DNA from: a virus
IMG/VR virus record: IMGVR_UViG_3300031957_000962
Location: 1-39,708 of that record
Length of the DNA: 39,708 nucleotides
Direction: 5' to 3' (one strand)
Within the stretch, counting starts at the first letter, position 1, and every line of letters starts with the position of its first letter. Made by a program: the position numbers and the translations under genes. The notes under the pieces were generated by a model. It had not been told where the DNA came from. It saw only the letters and a list, made by a program, of their open reading frames with translations, and ran no database searches. Shown piece after piece: positions 22,990 to 31,165 of the stretch.

Positions 22990-24890
22990 TATCTTCTTCC
23001 ATCTGGTCTCATATCGACACGAGGAGTACCAAGTTTCCAAGCCACTCCTTGATCAGTAGATTCTAATTTTAAACTAAACGATCTTCCTCTAAGTCTCACA
23101 TCGACAACATCTGTAAATTGTTCTACAGGAGTTGTTGCTGTTCTAGTCGATTGCCCAGAAGAATTTGTGTCATATGTACTTCCAGGACCATTTCTTGCCT
23201 GCAATGTAAATGTAGCATTTGGATTTCCAGTGCTTGATGTAGATCCTTCAAAAGTTATATCGGGTATTAATTGCTTAATAAAGCTAAATTGATAGCCATC
23301 TCCTATATCTAACTGACTTGATTCAACTGACGCAGTCATAGGAGAACCGTCATCATCATTACCATTTTCGTGTTCGTATAAATATTGAGAACCTGCTGCG
23401 ATAGGAAATTGTCTAACCCCTCTATCATGCCAAGCTGTTCTTGATAATGTCCCATAGTACCATGATTTATTAGCATAATTAAAAACAACATATTTGTTGT
23501 TTTCTTCACTATCGGCAGATGGGTAAAACCACCAAACCTCACTCCACTGAGAATTTACACCTGATACCACTTTGTCTTTTTGCGTTTCGTTAAAATCTAA
23601 GAAGACTTTATCACGAACAGTACATGGTATTTGTTGAGCTACCCCACCAGTATAAGCATAGAAATTTTCTTTACCCATCCACAAAACACTTTCATCAACG
23701 GCTACTGCTGCTTTTGAACTAATTATAGTAATATTTTTTGAAAGCTCTTGCAGACCAAATGTAAAAGGAGGACCTATAAATCTCATAGAAAATAAACTTC
23801 TATCTGTAAATATAAGTATCTGTTGCTTAGTCTCCACTGCTTGAACAAAGCTAGATCCACTACTTAATCTTAAATCTCCAGCAGTATTTGTTGCGGTGGG
23901 CGTAAAATCAGTTAAAGATTCTTGAGAACCAAAACGTATTAACAATGGATCTTGGACCGTGGTTCCAATAGTATTAGCACCAAAAGCAATAAAATGCCGA
24001 TCAATGTCAGAGACCATTACTTGTTTAGCAATCGTTGGAGAGTCAGAAGCTCCTGCTAAAGAAGAGAGAGCTACGGCTCTTGAACTAGTGCCGTTGGTTT
24101 TATCCCAATAAAAGATACCACCATCTCTTGGATTAATAATTAAATCTTCACCAAAATTATCATGCGACCAAACACGAACAGTTGCTGTTGTTCCAGAGGC
24201 GGCGGCTTCTCCCCAACCAAAAGTTGACAGATCTGCGTTGACTCCACTGTAGCCACCTGCTCCCCAACCATTTCCACCTACTGCTGTATCTAAACCAACA
24301 TTAACTTGATAAGAAGCATCTCCACCAGATCCACCATTTCCAGTATCAGAACTATTAGCTGTTACAGTATTACCACTAGTATCTTTGGCTACTATGACAT
24401 AACTATTGGCATTAGTTATTGACTCTATTTGATATTCTTGATTTAGAACTTCTGCTGTTATTAAGCCACCTAAACTAACAGCTCCTGCTAAAGTAACAAA
24501 GTCATTTACAACTGCACCATGAGAACTATCTGTAACAGTCACACTAGAAGAACCATCTGTAGCAGAGAAAGTAACAGAATTTGTAGATGTTTTACGAACT
24601 GGTGTTATATCTGAAAAAGCACCACCTTCTTCTATGTAATACTTCAACTGTGTTCCAACACCCATATAATTAGAACCATCTATTGCAACCCAATTATGTA
24701 AGGCTCTTGCTGTTCCTAGATAAGTATTGCTAGATTGTTTTACCCATCCACCTATTTTTTCTGGAAAGGGAGTATAAAATCTTACCTTTTCACAATCAAA
24801 AAAGCCACCTTCATTAGAGTAAGATGTTATCTCTCTGTTGATTCCTGGTCTGAATTTTAAAGATTGTATAGGCATAGCCAATAATACCAT
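22989..24890 (-). CDS. Tail tube / stabilisation protein (P22 gp10-like)
   Basis: The 633-aa product starts MVLLAMPIQSLKFRPGINRE, with the conserved segment SNEGGFFDCEKVRFYTPFPEKIGGW. It continues as a long beta-propeller-like protein (LFSMRFIGPPFTFGLQELS, WWFYPSADSEENNKYVVFNY). This layout fits the podovirus tail hub or stabilisation proteins related to P22 gp10 and marine tail-tubular proteins. The start at 24890 follows the previous TGA directly; Met6 at 24875 is an alternative. It lies between the oxygenase cluster and the internal proteins. Confidence 0.75.
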   Translation of the reverse strand: MVLLAMPIQSLKFRPGINREITSYSNEGGFFDCEKVRFYTPFPEKIGGWVKQSSNTYLGTARALHNWVAIDGSNYMGVGTQLKYYIEEGGAFSDITPVRKTSTNSVTFSATDGSSSVTVTDSSHGAVVNDFVTLAGAVSLGGLITAEVLNQEYQIESITNANSYVIVAKDTSGNTVTANSSDTGNGGSGGDASYQVNVGLDTAVGGNGWGAGGYSGVNADLSTFGWGEAAASGTTATVRVWSHDNFGEDLIINPRDGGIFYWDKTNGTSSRAVALSSLAGASDSPTIAKQVMVSDIDRHFIAFGANTIGTTVQDPLLIRFGSQESLTDFTPTATNTAGDLRLSSGSSFVQAVETKQQILIFTDRSLFSMRFIGPPFTFGLQELSKNITIISSKAAVAVDESVLWMGKENFYAYTGGVAQQIPCTVRDKVFLDFNETQKDKVVSGVNSQWSEVWWFYPSADSEENNKYVVFNYANKSWYYGTLSRTAWHDRGVRQFPIAAGSQYLYEHENGNDDDGSPMTASVESSQLDIGDGYQFSFIKQLIPDITFEGSTSSTGNPNATFTLQARNGPGSTYDTNSSGQSTRTATTPVEQFTDVVDVRLRGRSFSLKLESTDQGVAWKLGTPRVDMRPDGRR

Positions 24891-25499
24891 TCATGATGGT
24901 TTATGTAAAGTTACGTTGACATTGAAGGATATAGAAACTCTAGGACTATCTGAAATATTAGGATGAGCCATATGTTGTAAAAAAGATGGGAAAAGTAAAA
25001 GATCTCCCTCTTTTGGTAAAACTCTGTATTCATCTCTATTTTGTTGATCACCCTCAATAGAATTCATATTTGCCTGTGGTCGTGGGTCAAAAAAAGATAT
25101 ATGTGAAGGAGCTAAATCTTTTCTATGAGTTACATATTTTTGTTGATTTGGCATACTCACATAATAAACTCCAGATAGCCAACTATGTGGATGATTATGA
25201 GGTACATGATAATCACCTTTTAAATTCATATTAGACCAACCAAACAAATTATAATCTAGATTATAATTAATACCTATATATCTTATGTAATTTGAAACAT
25301 GTATGTTAATTACTTTAATAAGCCACTGCACTGCATTGTGCTTTACAGTAAAAAAATTATTATTTCTATATTCTTCCGTCAAATTTGGTATGTTTTTATT
25401 CATTTCAAGTATCAGATCTTTTAAATCAGTGTTTACTAACTTAGTTTCTAATATTTCTTCATGCATAAAAACAGTTGGAAAGAGTGAATTAAAACTCAT
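24891..25499 (-). CDS. 2OG-Fe(II) oxygenase (TIGR02466-like), oxygenase 1
   Basis: The 202-aa product shows the TIGR02466/2OG-FeII_Oxy_5 pattern. HNHPHSWLSGVYYV (from residue 101) supplies the first iron ligands, and FFDPR follows at 136-140. LLLFPSFLQHMAHP supplies the distal His (176 or 179), with R187 in RVSISFN for 2-oxoglutarate. Enzymes of this fold hydroxylate peptides, nucleic acids or small molecules using Fe(II), oxygen and 2-oxoglutarate. It is the last of four consecutive oxygenase genes and ends at the tail protein start (TGAATG). Substrate unknown; a virion protein is plausible from its location. Confidence 0.88.
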   Translation of the reverse strand: MSFNSLFPTVFMHEEILETKLVNTDLKDLILEMNKNIPNLTEEYRNNNFFTVKHNAVQWLIKVINIHVSNYIRYIGINYNLDYNLFGWSNMNLKGDYHVPHNHPHSWLSGVYYVSMPNQQKYVTHRKDLAPSHISFFDPRPQANMNSIEGDQQNRDEYRVLPKEGDLLLFPSFLQHMAHPNISDSPRVSISFNVNVTLHKPS

Positions 25500-25501
25500 T
25501 G

Positions 25502-26107
25502 TTATAGAGAATTGATGTTATTTAAAAATTCTGCATTATGACTTAGAGTAGGTATTGGTTTAATCATTTCACATCCATACTCTCGAGTAATGCCTCCACC
25601 AAAATAGTTAATATTTATAGTTACTCTATATAATGCATTAGTTGGTGAAGAACTAAAGTGTGAAGTAGATGGATCAAAAAGCAGTAATCTATTTTCTTTA
25701 GATTCTATTTCAACTCCATCAAACATTGTAGTAGGTGCATCACAATTTGTTAGAAAGAATAAAGCACCTTGATGTACAAAAGAATTATCTATATGGGGAG
25801 CATGATAATTAACTTGAGATGTGTCACTAGTTATATACAAGTTTGCTTTCACTCTTATTGTAGCTTGAATATGTAACTTTTCTAAAATAGTTTGAAAGGG
25901 TCTTCTGTCTATAGAAGGTGCCCAGCCTTCGTCATTACAATTAAAATAAACCATTGTACCAAAGTACATATCTTCGTTCTTAGTATCACCATCATTTATT
26001 CTACCACTAAGATTCCAAGGAAAATTTCCATTTGGACCCAAAAATGACTTTAATAAACCAAACTCATGGGCTGGTAAAAAATCATCATAAACAATATAAT
26101 ACGACAT
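25502..26107 (-). CDS. 2OG-Fe(II) oxygenase-like protein, oxygenase 2
   Basis: The 201-aa product has a double-stranded beta-helix signature. HID (105-107) lies in YHAPHIDNS, GALFFLTNCDAPTTMFDG forms the core strands, and NRLLLFDPSTSHFSS carries the distal His150. R161 in YRVTINI would bind 2-oxoglutarate. The sequence differs strongly from its neighbours, so it is not a recent tandem copy. It is separated from oxygenase 1 by two bases. It may act on tail protein side chains, a host surface component or a metabolite. Catalytic residues look intact. Confidence 0.82.
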   Translation of the reverse strand: MSYYIVYDDFLPAHEFGLLKSFLGPNGNFPWNLSGRINDGDTKNEDMYFGTMVYFNCNDEGWAPSIDRRPFQTILEKLHIQATIRVKANLYITSDTSQVNYHAPHIDNSFVHQGALFFLTNCDAPTTMFDGVEIESKENRLLLFDPSTSHFSSSPTNALYRVTININYFGGGITREYGCEMIKPIPTLSHNAEFLNNINSL

Positions 26108-26115
26108 AAGTGCTC

Positions 26116-26700
26116 CTATTTAAAAGTTGGACCATTAACCCAACAAACTAAACTATATCTAATTCCCTTTGTGACAGGTTTAACACCATGTTGTAGATAA
26201 GAAGGAAAGAAAATTACCGTTCCTTGCTGTCTAGAATCCTCAACATTAAATTTTTCTTTGTCATCTGGAAATTCAAACTCTCCACCCTCATAATACTCTG
26301 GTGGTGTTAACTGTATAGACAATGATAATTTACGGACATTCGCTCCTGGGTTTAAACCATCATAAAAACCGTCTATATGAGGACTGTAAAATCCTTCATT
26401 GTTTGCACAATACTTAGTTATTTGAAAAGGTTCTGGTTCTACTAAATCAAAACCATAAAATTCTCGATTTACTTTTTCTATTAGTTGTGCGATAGGAATA
26501 AAGACATCAAGATGTTTCAAAGACCCAGTTAGCCAACTAGTTTCGCTTCTTCTTATAGTTGCATTGCTATGTCCTGCATGTTGATTTTCTATAGGCCCAC
26601 CTATTTGAGCAGGTACAAAATTATTCTCTGCCATTTTTATTATATGATTACATAAATTTGAATCAATAGCATCTTTAGCTACTATTATATTTCTTTTCAC
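26116..26700 (-). CDS. Prolyl-4-hydroxylase-like 2OG-Fe(II) oxygenase, oxygenase 3
   Basis: The 194-aa product is closest to the PKHD/P4H type. HID (108-110) in YSPHIDGF provides two iron ligands and the distal His171 lies in FFPSYLQHGVKP. R181 in GIRYSLVCWVNGP is the 2-oxoglutarate anchor, and EGGEFEFPDD is the typical core strand. Such enzymes often hydroxylate proline or other residues in proteins. It is one gene in a four-gene oxygenase run and lies four bases downstream of oxygenase 4. All catalytic residues are present, so activity is likely. Confidence 0.9.
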   Translation of the reverse strand: MKRNIIVAKDAIDSNLCNHIIKMAENNFVPAQIGGPIENQHAGHSNATIRRSETSWLTGSLKHLDVFIPIAQLIEKVNREFYGFDLVEPEPFQITKYCANNEGFYSPHIDGFYDGLNPGANVRKLSLSIQLTPPEYYEGGEFEFPDDKEKFNVEDSRQQGTVIFFPSYLQHGVKPVTKGIRYSLVCWVNGPTFK

Positions 26701-26703
26701 TAT

Positions 26704-27249
26704 TTATCCTTGTGTCTTGTTTGGTTCTACTGCGGTACGATATAAATATTCTCTTTGATCATATTTATATTTACGGTTTTCTTCTTTTTGTTCTATGTAA
26801 TGTAAAAAAACATGATTAGAAAAATCATAAGGATAAGGCTCTCTCCAATGTTCTTGTTCACAACCTTTATAAACTACTCCTTGTCCTGCTCTTAATGTTA
26901 TTGCAATATTATCTACAAAAATAGGATAAGGGTATTCTGGGTTTGATGAATTTAAGTATATTGTAGTACTGTACTCACAAGCAGGTCTATCGGTATGTTT
27001 TGGCAATAAAGAATCTTTTATGTATGACCTAAAGAAAGAATAAGTGGGCCAAAGTTTTTTGCCAACTAAATCTTCCATTTTCGGTAATAAATGTAATAAA
27101 AGACTTTCAAAAACTAAATCACCATAAAATGACTTACATGGCATACCCTTTAAGTGCTGCTCAATAGGTAAGTAATCTTTTAAACTATTTGCATGTGTAG
27201 TTAGATAATTTAATAAATCATCTGGTATAGCAAAAACACTGTTTTTCAT
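26704..27249 (-). CDS. 2OG-Fe(II) oxygenase-like protein, oxygenase 4
   Basis: The 181-aa product has HTD (85-87) in LLPKHTDRPACEYSTTIYLN and distal His134 in GCEQEHWREP. Strands around YPIFVDNIAITLRAGQGVVY give the double-stranded beta-helix. The usual distal arginine motif is less clear, though R136 is close. This version resembles small oxygenase-like proteins beside phage and cyanophage tail genes. It is first of the four oxygenase genes in transcription order and is preceded by a hairpin and a possible promoter at 27269-27314. Confidence 0.78.
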   Translation of the reverse strand: MKNSVFAIPDDLLNYLTTHANSLKDYLPIEQHLKGMPCKSFYGDLVFESLLLHLLPKMEDLVGKKLWPTYSFFRSYIKDSLLPKHTDRPACEYSTTIYLNSSNPEYPYPIFVDNIAITLRAGQGVVYKGCEQEHWREPYPYDFSNHVFLHYIEQKEENRKYKYDQREYLYRTAVEPNKTQG

Positions 27250-27268
27250 ATTTTGTTTTACTCATTAA

Positions 27269-27314
27269 ATGCTAAATTTTTCATAACTTTAGCATGTGAG
27301 TTTTAAGCAATCAA
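27269..27314 (-). promoter_or_regulatory. Hairpin and possible promoter before the oxygenase cluster
   Basis: In the 71-base gap 27250-27320, ATGCTAAA and TTTAGCAT (27269-27276, 27288-27295) form an 8-bp hairpin. On the minus strand TTGATT (27309-27314) and TAAAGT (27286-27291) are 17 bases apart, each four of six to consensus. The -10 overlaps one hairpin arm, so the hairpin could instead be an operator or mRNA processing site. Confidence 0.4.
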
Positions 27315-27320
27315 GTTAAA

Positions 27321-27668
27321 TTATGACCAAGGAAAGTCTGACTGTTCTGTTAGTCCCATTACCGAATCTTGATACGCTACTATTTGTGCCATTCGTCCTT
27401 TAATGTCTGTAAGATCCGAACTCAATCTGGTTTCAACAAAATCAATAACATTTGTTTTTGTTAAATCAGCATATGGTATAAAAGTAGACCAATCTGTAGG
27501 ATTTCTTAAATTTAAATCAAAACCATGCTCTGTATCTTCACCAGTAGCATCACTAGTACAAGTAATAATACCAAGCACTCTACCAACAACATTACTATAC
27601 GTTGTACCACTTTCTGTTACGTTTTTAGTAAAGACGGCAGAAATCGCCCAAGTATAACTATTTGACAT
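27321..27668 (-). CDS. Small conserved phage protein downstream of the adhesin (115 aa)
   Basis: The product begins MSNSYTWAISAVFTKNVTESG and continues with NVVGRVLGIITCTSDATGE. A helical end follows (TKTNVIDFVETRLSSDLTDIKGRMAQI). The N-terminal beta strand and C-terminal helix resemble small proteins that often accompany marine phage tail fibre genes. A fibre-assembly or adaptor role is possible; I do not recognise a named family with confidence. It lies ten bases after the glycine-rich adhesin gene and before the oxygenases. Confidence 0.65.
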   Translation of the reverse strand: MSNSYTWAISAVFTKNVTESGTTYSNVVGRVLGIITCTSDATGEDTEHGFDLNLRNPTDWSTFIPYADLTKTNVIDFVETRLSSDLTDIKGRMAQIVAYQDSVMGLTEQSDFPWS

Positions 27669-27678
27669 TTTTTTTCTC

Positions 27679-28914
27679 CTATGATGTTGGTGCCGAACCA
27701 GCTATTGTTCCGTTATTTGTTAATGATATAGTAACTGGACTTGCTCTTTCCCAAGCACCTCCAGCCGCTCCTCCTGAACCAGCCGCTCCACCAGAAGAAC
27801 CAGCAGCAGTAGAATTAGTTCCTGCACCTCCTGCATTTCCATTATTTCCTGCCGTTCCATAATCACCACCTGTTCCACCGTTTCCTCCAGCCCCACCGTT
27901 TCCAGCTTGACCAGTTGATCCCGAAGAACCACTACCTCCAGAGTCTCCACCCGGTGTATTTTGAAAACCTCTACCTAAACCACCAGCAGCTCCAGCTCCA
28001 CCAGCATGTCCAGTGACCTGTGTTTGTTGTTGTTGTGGTACTTGTCCAGGATATCTACGATAAATTGAAAAGTTGTTTGGTCCTCCCGGTCCTTTATAAT
28101 ATGTGTATTGCCCAACAGTAACAGATGTTGTGCCTTGTGGTAAATTAGTAGGAGCACCAGAACTAGCATTATAAGGAAAACTGGTTGCCCCCCAAGCTAC
28201 AGCCGTTCCGTCTGATCTAGGACCCCAGTAATACTGAGGACCTGCACTTGTATTAAAAATTGGACCTTGTTGTAAAGTTCCGGGTGTTGTTGTTTGTTGT
28301 TGTTGTTGTAAAGCACCACCTCTACCACCGCCTCCACCGCCTCCACCGCCTCCTCCTCCACCGAGGATAGAGCCGTTGTTGATAAGAGTTGCGTTTACAC
28401 TAAACTTCATAGCGTTACCACCCGCAGACCCAGCAGATGCAGCACCTCCAGCTCCACTAGATCCAGCGGCACCCGCAGACCCAGCAGCACCTCCAGCTCC
28501 AATTATTGTACCATTGTTCGTGATCGTAATAGTACCAGAAGCAGGAGCATCTAGCTCTAGACCATACTCTGCTGTATTAGCTGAGCCAAGTGTAATAGGA
28601 GCGGGTATAATTATATTTTTAGGGTAGTCTACAGTATAGTCATCACCAAAAATAGCAGAGGCATTTTGATCAGTAGCATCTGAAGAATAAGTAAAAGTAA
28701 AACCTTTAGCTTGATCATAATAGTCACTAGCATCTAATGCCCCACTTGTTGGAACATCTGCCGCAAGGTTTGTTGAGGTATTATTAGGAGCCTTTGCTTT
28801 AATATTAGAACCACCTCTATATAATGCCCCTAATGGTACAGCACTAGAGCCACCTATAAATTCAGTTCTCAATGCAGAAAAAGATAAAGACTGTCCAGAA
28901 CTTGGAATAGCCAT
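27679..28914 (-). CDS. Glycine-rich (polyglycine) tail adhesin
   Basis: The 411-aa product starts MAIPSSGQSLSFSALRTEF, the adaptor-like N-terminus of many marine phage tail proteins. It has glycine-rich segments at about residues 139-168, 185-200 (13 consecutive Gly) and 302-387, broken by a Gln/Pro-rich, Tyr-containing insert. An INNGxIxG-type motif borders each segment (about 131-139, 176-184, 398-406). Such layouts fit polyglycine-II sandwich adhesins like the host-binding tip of phage S16. It should be at the fibre tip and determine host binding. Four oxygenase genes follow close by, so Pro, Asn or Gly-loop modification is worth testing. Confidence 0.75.
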   Translation of the reverse strand: MAIPSSGQSLSFSALRTEFIGGSSAVPLGALYRGGSNIKAKAPNNTSTNLAADVPTSGALDASDYYDQAKGFTFTYSSDATDQNASAIFGDDYTVDYPKNIIIPAPITLGSANTAEYGLELDAPASGTITITNNGTIIGAGGAAGSAGAAGSSGAGGAASAGSAGGNAMKFSVNATLINNGSILGGGGGGGGGGGGGRGGALQQQQQTTTPGTLQQGPIFNTSAGPQYYWGPRSDGTAVAWGATSFPYNASSGAPTNLPQGTTSVTVGQYTYYKGPGGPNNFSIYRRYPGQVPQQQQTQVTGHAGGAGAAGGLGRGFQNTPGGDSGGSGSSGSTGQAGNGGAGGNGGTGGDYGTAGNNGNAGGAGTNSTAAGSSGGAAGSGGAAGGAWERASPVTISLTNNGTIAGSAPTS

Positions 28915-28917
28915 ATA

Positions 28918-29931
28918 TTAAGCTCCATTATTAATTTGTTGTTTTAAAGTCTGTACTTCAATATTTAATTGTTTTACTGCCTCGATTAATACTGCTGTTA
29001 GTTTACCATAGTCAACTGATTTTGTTTCCATATCATCATCCGCCGTAAGAACAACTTCTGGTAAAATAGCTTCCATATCTTGTGCTAAAACACCAACTTG
29101 TTCTCTAGGATTTTCTACATCATTTCTTTTGTAATAAACACCTTGCATCTGCATAACTTTTTCTAAACCATTTTCTATTGGTTCAATGTCAGTTTTTAAT
29201 CTTTTGTCAGAAAAAGCAGTAACATCATTGTTAAATGTTGCGGCTCCAGCAGCAGACATATCTATTGTTAATGCTGTTATCTCACTTGTTGAGTCTTGCC
29301 CTTTGATAATAAAGTCTTTGTCATCAACATCTGTAGCTATTACAAAATCACTTGAAGAATTTATAAATTTTGCAATGGTTGTACCACCATCTTTAAAGAT
29401 GACATCAGCACCGTCTGCATCAAGTATAATATCTCCAGCAGAATCAAATGTCATATCACCAGAGTTTGTCTTCACTGTACTAACATTTACAGAACCACCA
29501 GATAAATCTAAATCTACAAAAGCATCAACAACTGCCGCTCCAGATCCTGCTCCATCTAAATATACTGCTTTAGCATCCCCAGGACCAATAGTGATACTGG
29601 CTCCACTACCTTGACTAATTACAATATTTTGTGCTCCACTCGTTGCATTTTCAATAATGTGAAATCGTTTAAGTGTGTTTGGACCGATAGTTATTGTACA
29701 CGAAGAATCAAGTGTTCCCGTATATTTAAGAAACATTGCTCTACCTGCATCCGTTGAACCATCTGCTACAGTTGTAGTATGTGTGTCTGCATTTGTAGTG
29801 ATGGCTTCAGTTCCAAAGCCTAATGCTTCACCAATAAGTTCAAGGTTGGTGTTTGTCGATGTACCCCATGTACCCGATTCATCACCAGTACCTATCTCTT
29901 TTAATCTAAGATTATTAACATATGTCGCCAT
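28918..29931 (-). CDS. Tail fibre with C-terminal S74 chaperone domain
   Basis: The 337-aa product has a fibre-like N-terminal region (YVNNLRLKEIGTGDESGTWG) and a repetitive beta middle (DMTFDSAGDIILDADGADVIF). A peptidase_S74 intramolecular chaperone starts at S241-D-K-R-L-K246 and includes REQVGVLAQDMEAILPEVV and KSVDYGKLTAVLIEAVK. In the family, the chaperone drives trimer folding of the beta-helix and then cuts itself off next to the serine of the Ser-Lys pair. It is encoded between the cupredoxin-like tail protein and the polyglycine adhesin, a fibre module. TAATG couples it to the upstream gene. Confidence 0.9.
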   Translation of the reverse strand: MATYVNNLRLKEIGTGDESGTWGTSTNTNLELIGEALGFGTEAITTNADTHTTTVADGSTDAGRAMFLKYTGTLDSSCTITIGPNTLKRFHIIENATSGAQNIVISQGSGASITIGPGDAKAVYLDGAGSGAAVVDAFVDLDLSGGSVNVSTVKTNSGDMTFDSAGDIILDADGADVIFKDGGTTIAKFINSSSDFVIATDVDDKDFIIKGQDSTSEITALTIDMSAAGAATFNNDVTAFSDKRLKTDIEPIENGLEKVMQMQGVYYKRNDVENPREQVGVLAQDMEAILPEVVLTADDDMETKSVDYGKLTAVLIEAVKQLNIEVQTLKQQINNGA

Positions 29932-31154
29932 TATGCTGCCCTTTCAATCCAATTAGCCTCTTGAGTGGGTTCAATTAAGCTATAAACTTGTTCTTCACCA
30001 GTAGCACTAGTAGCACTAACTCCCGTTAAAGATAACACAGAACCTGCTGTTATTGCAATAGCTCCTGCTGAAATTGATAAGCCAGCCAATGTAACTGCTA
30101 CACCCGCTCCAGCTGTGACTGTCTCTGAACCTAATGCCGTTGTTCCAACAACATTTGTTGTTGGTGCACCAGTAGAAGTAAGTATAGAATAAACAGTAGG
30201 AGTATTAGCTTGACCACCCATTGCACTATGAACACTACAATAATAGTAGAGAGTTGGTGCTTTAGTGGCTACCGTTATCTGTGTATATGCTCCAGAAGAA
30301 CCTGGAGTTCCACTAGTGGTTACTCCAGTTGTGTATTCTGAACCACTGTTATGTGTACCATTCGAAGTTGTACTAAATCTTAATGGATGACCACTGTTAC
30401 TACTATCGCTTTGATCAAAGTAATATGTATTTCCCTCAAATAATTCTAAAGTTGCTTGTTGAACACCATCAACAAAATATTTGTTAGCACCACTAACATC
30501 TTGAACAGTAATTGTTTTGGTTACTGTAGAAGCTTCATATCCACCTATAAGAATAGAAGCAGAAAGACCTGTTTCAATAACAACACTAGTTCCAGTTACA
30601 CCTTCATCGCCAACCGCTCCAGTTCCAACAACTCCAGTAGCCACAAATCTCATTTGTGCATCTACTACTTCATTGCCAACCGCTCCAGTTCCAACAACTC
30701 CAGTTACACTGAAATTACAATCTCCAATTATTGTTGGAGTTTGGACTAAACCTTGAGCAACATTTGTGGAAACTGCGAGGGTCTGTCCTACATCGGCAAA
30801 AACACCACCACCCCATATATGATCTCCCCAAGCAGAGGAACCCCATCCAGACAGAAATCCAGATGTTGCTGAAACTCCAGTGACACTAAATGTTATTGGT
30901 ATTTTTGCAAGGACATTACCAACAGATGCTGTACCTACGACAGAGGTAGGAATGATAATATGTATACTGCTAGCATTAACAGTACCAATAGAACCAGTTG
31001 CTTGAAGACCAGTTTCTACGACAACACTAGTTGCTGAAACACCTTCGTTTCCAATTTCTCCAGTTCCTGCGACACCCGTAACAGCAAAAGAGGTATTACC
31101 AATACCTCCCCAACCTACTGCACCCCAAGTACCTTGACCCCAACCGTTAGCCAT
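29931..31154 (-). CDS. Repetitive tail protein with cupredoxin-like domain
   Basis: The 407-aa product begins with Trp/Gly motifs (GWGQGTWG, GWGGIG), repeated near residues 103-117 (GWGSSAWGDHIWGGG). It carries repeats of the type VVGTGAVGxE (about 27-37, 153-162, 175-184). Residues 214-316 resemble a plastocyanin-like domain: GHPLRF gives H256 and YYYCSVHSAM gives C306, H309 and M312. That spacing is similar to a type 1 copper site. Related segments occur in marine phage structural proteins. It probably belongs to the tail or fibre base. Copper binding is inferred from motif only. Confidence 0.7.
   Translation of the reverse strand: MANGWGQGTWGAVGWGGIGNTSFAVTGVAGTGEIGNEGVSATSVVVETGLQATGSIGTVNASSIHIIIPTSVVGTASVGNVLAKIPITFSVTGVSATSGFLSGWGSSAWGDHIWGGGVFADVGQTLAVSTNVAQGLVQTPTIIGDCNFSVTGVVGTGAVGNEVVDAQMRFVATGVVGTGAVGDEGVTGTSVVIETGLSASILIGGYEASTVTKTITVQDVSGANKYFVDGVQQATLELFEGNTYYFDQSDSSNSGHPLRFSTTSNGTHNSGSEYTTGVTTSGTPGSSGAYTQITVATKAPTLYYYCSVHSAMGGQANTPTVYSILTSTGAPTTNVVGTTALGSETVTAGAGVAVTLAGLSISAGAIAITAGSVLSLTGVSATSATGEEQVYSLIEPTQEANWIERAA
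30609..30704. repeat. 30-bp exact direct repeat inside the tail gene
   Basis: Thirty identical bases occur at 30609-30638 and 30675-30704, a 66-base period. They encode the VVGTGAVG repeats of the tail protein. Identity at DNA level suggests recent duplication or gene conversion. Confidence 0.8.
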
Positions 31155-31165
31155 AACGGTTTACT

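Noticed and set aside
27975-28169. Minus-strand frame inside the glycine-rich adhesin
   Set aside because: Arises from GGT/CAA-type low-complexity repeats read in another phase; no start signals.
29186-29614. 142-aa plus-strand frame opposite the S74 fibre gene
   Set aside because: Antisense to a clear fibre gene and Ser/Thr/Pro-rich from complement bias.
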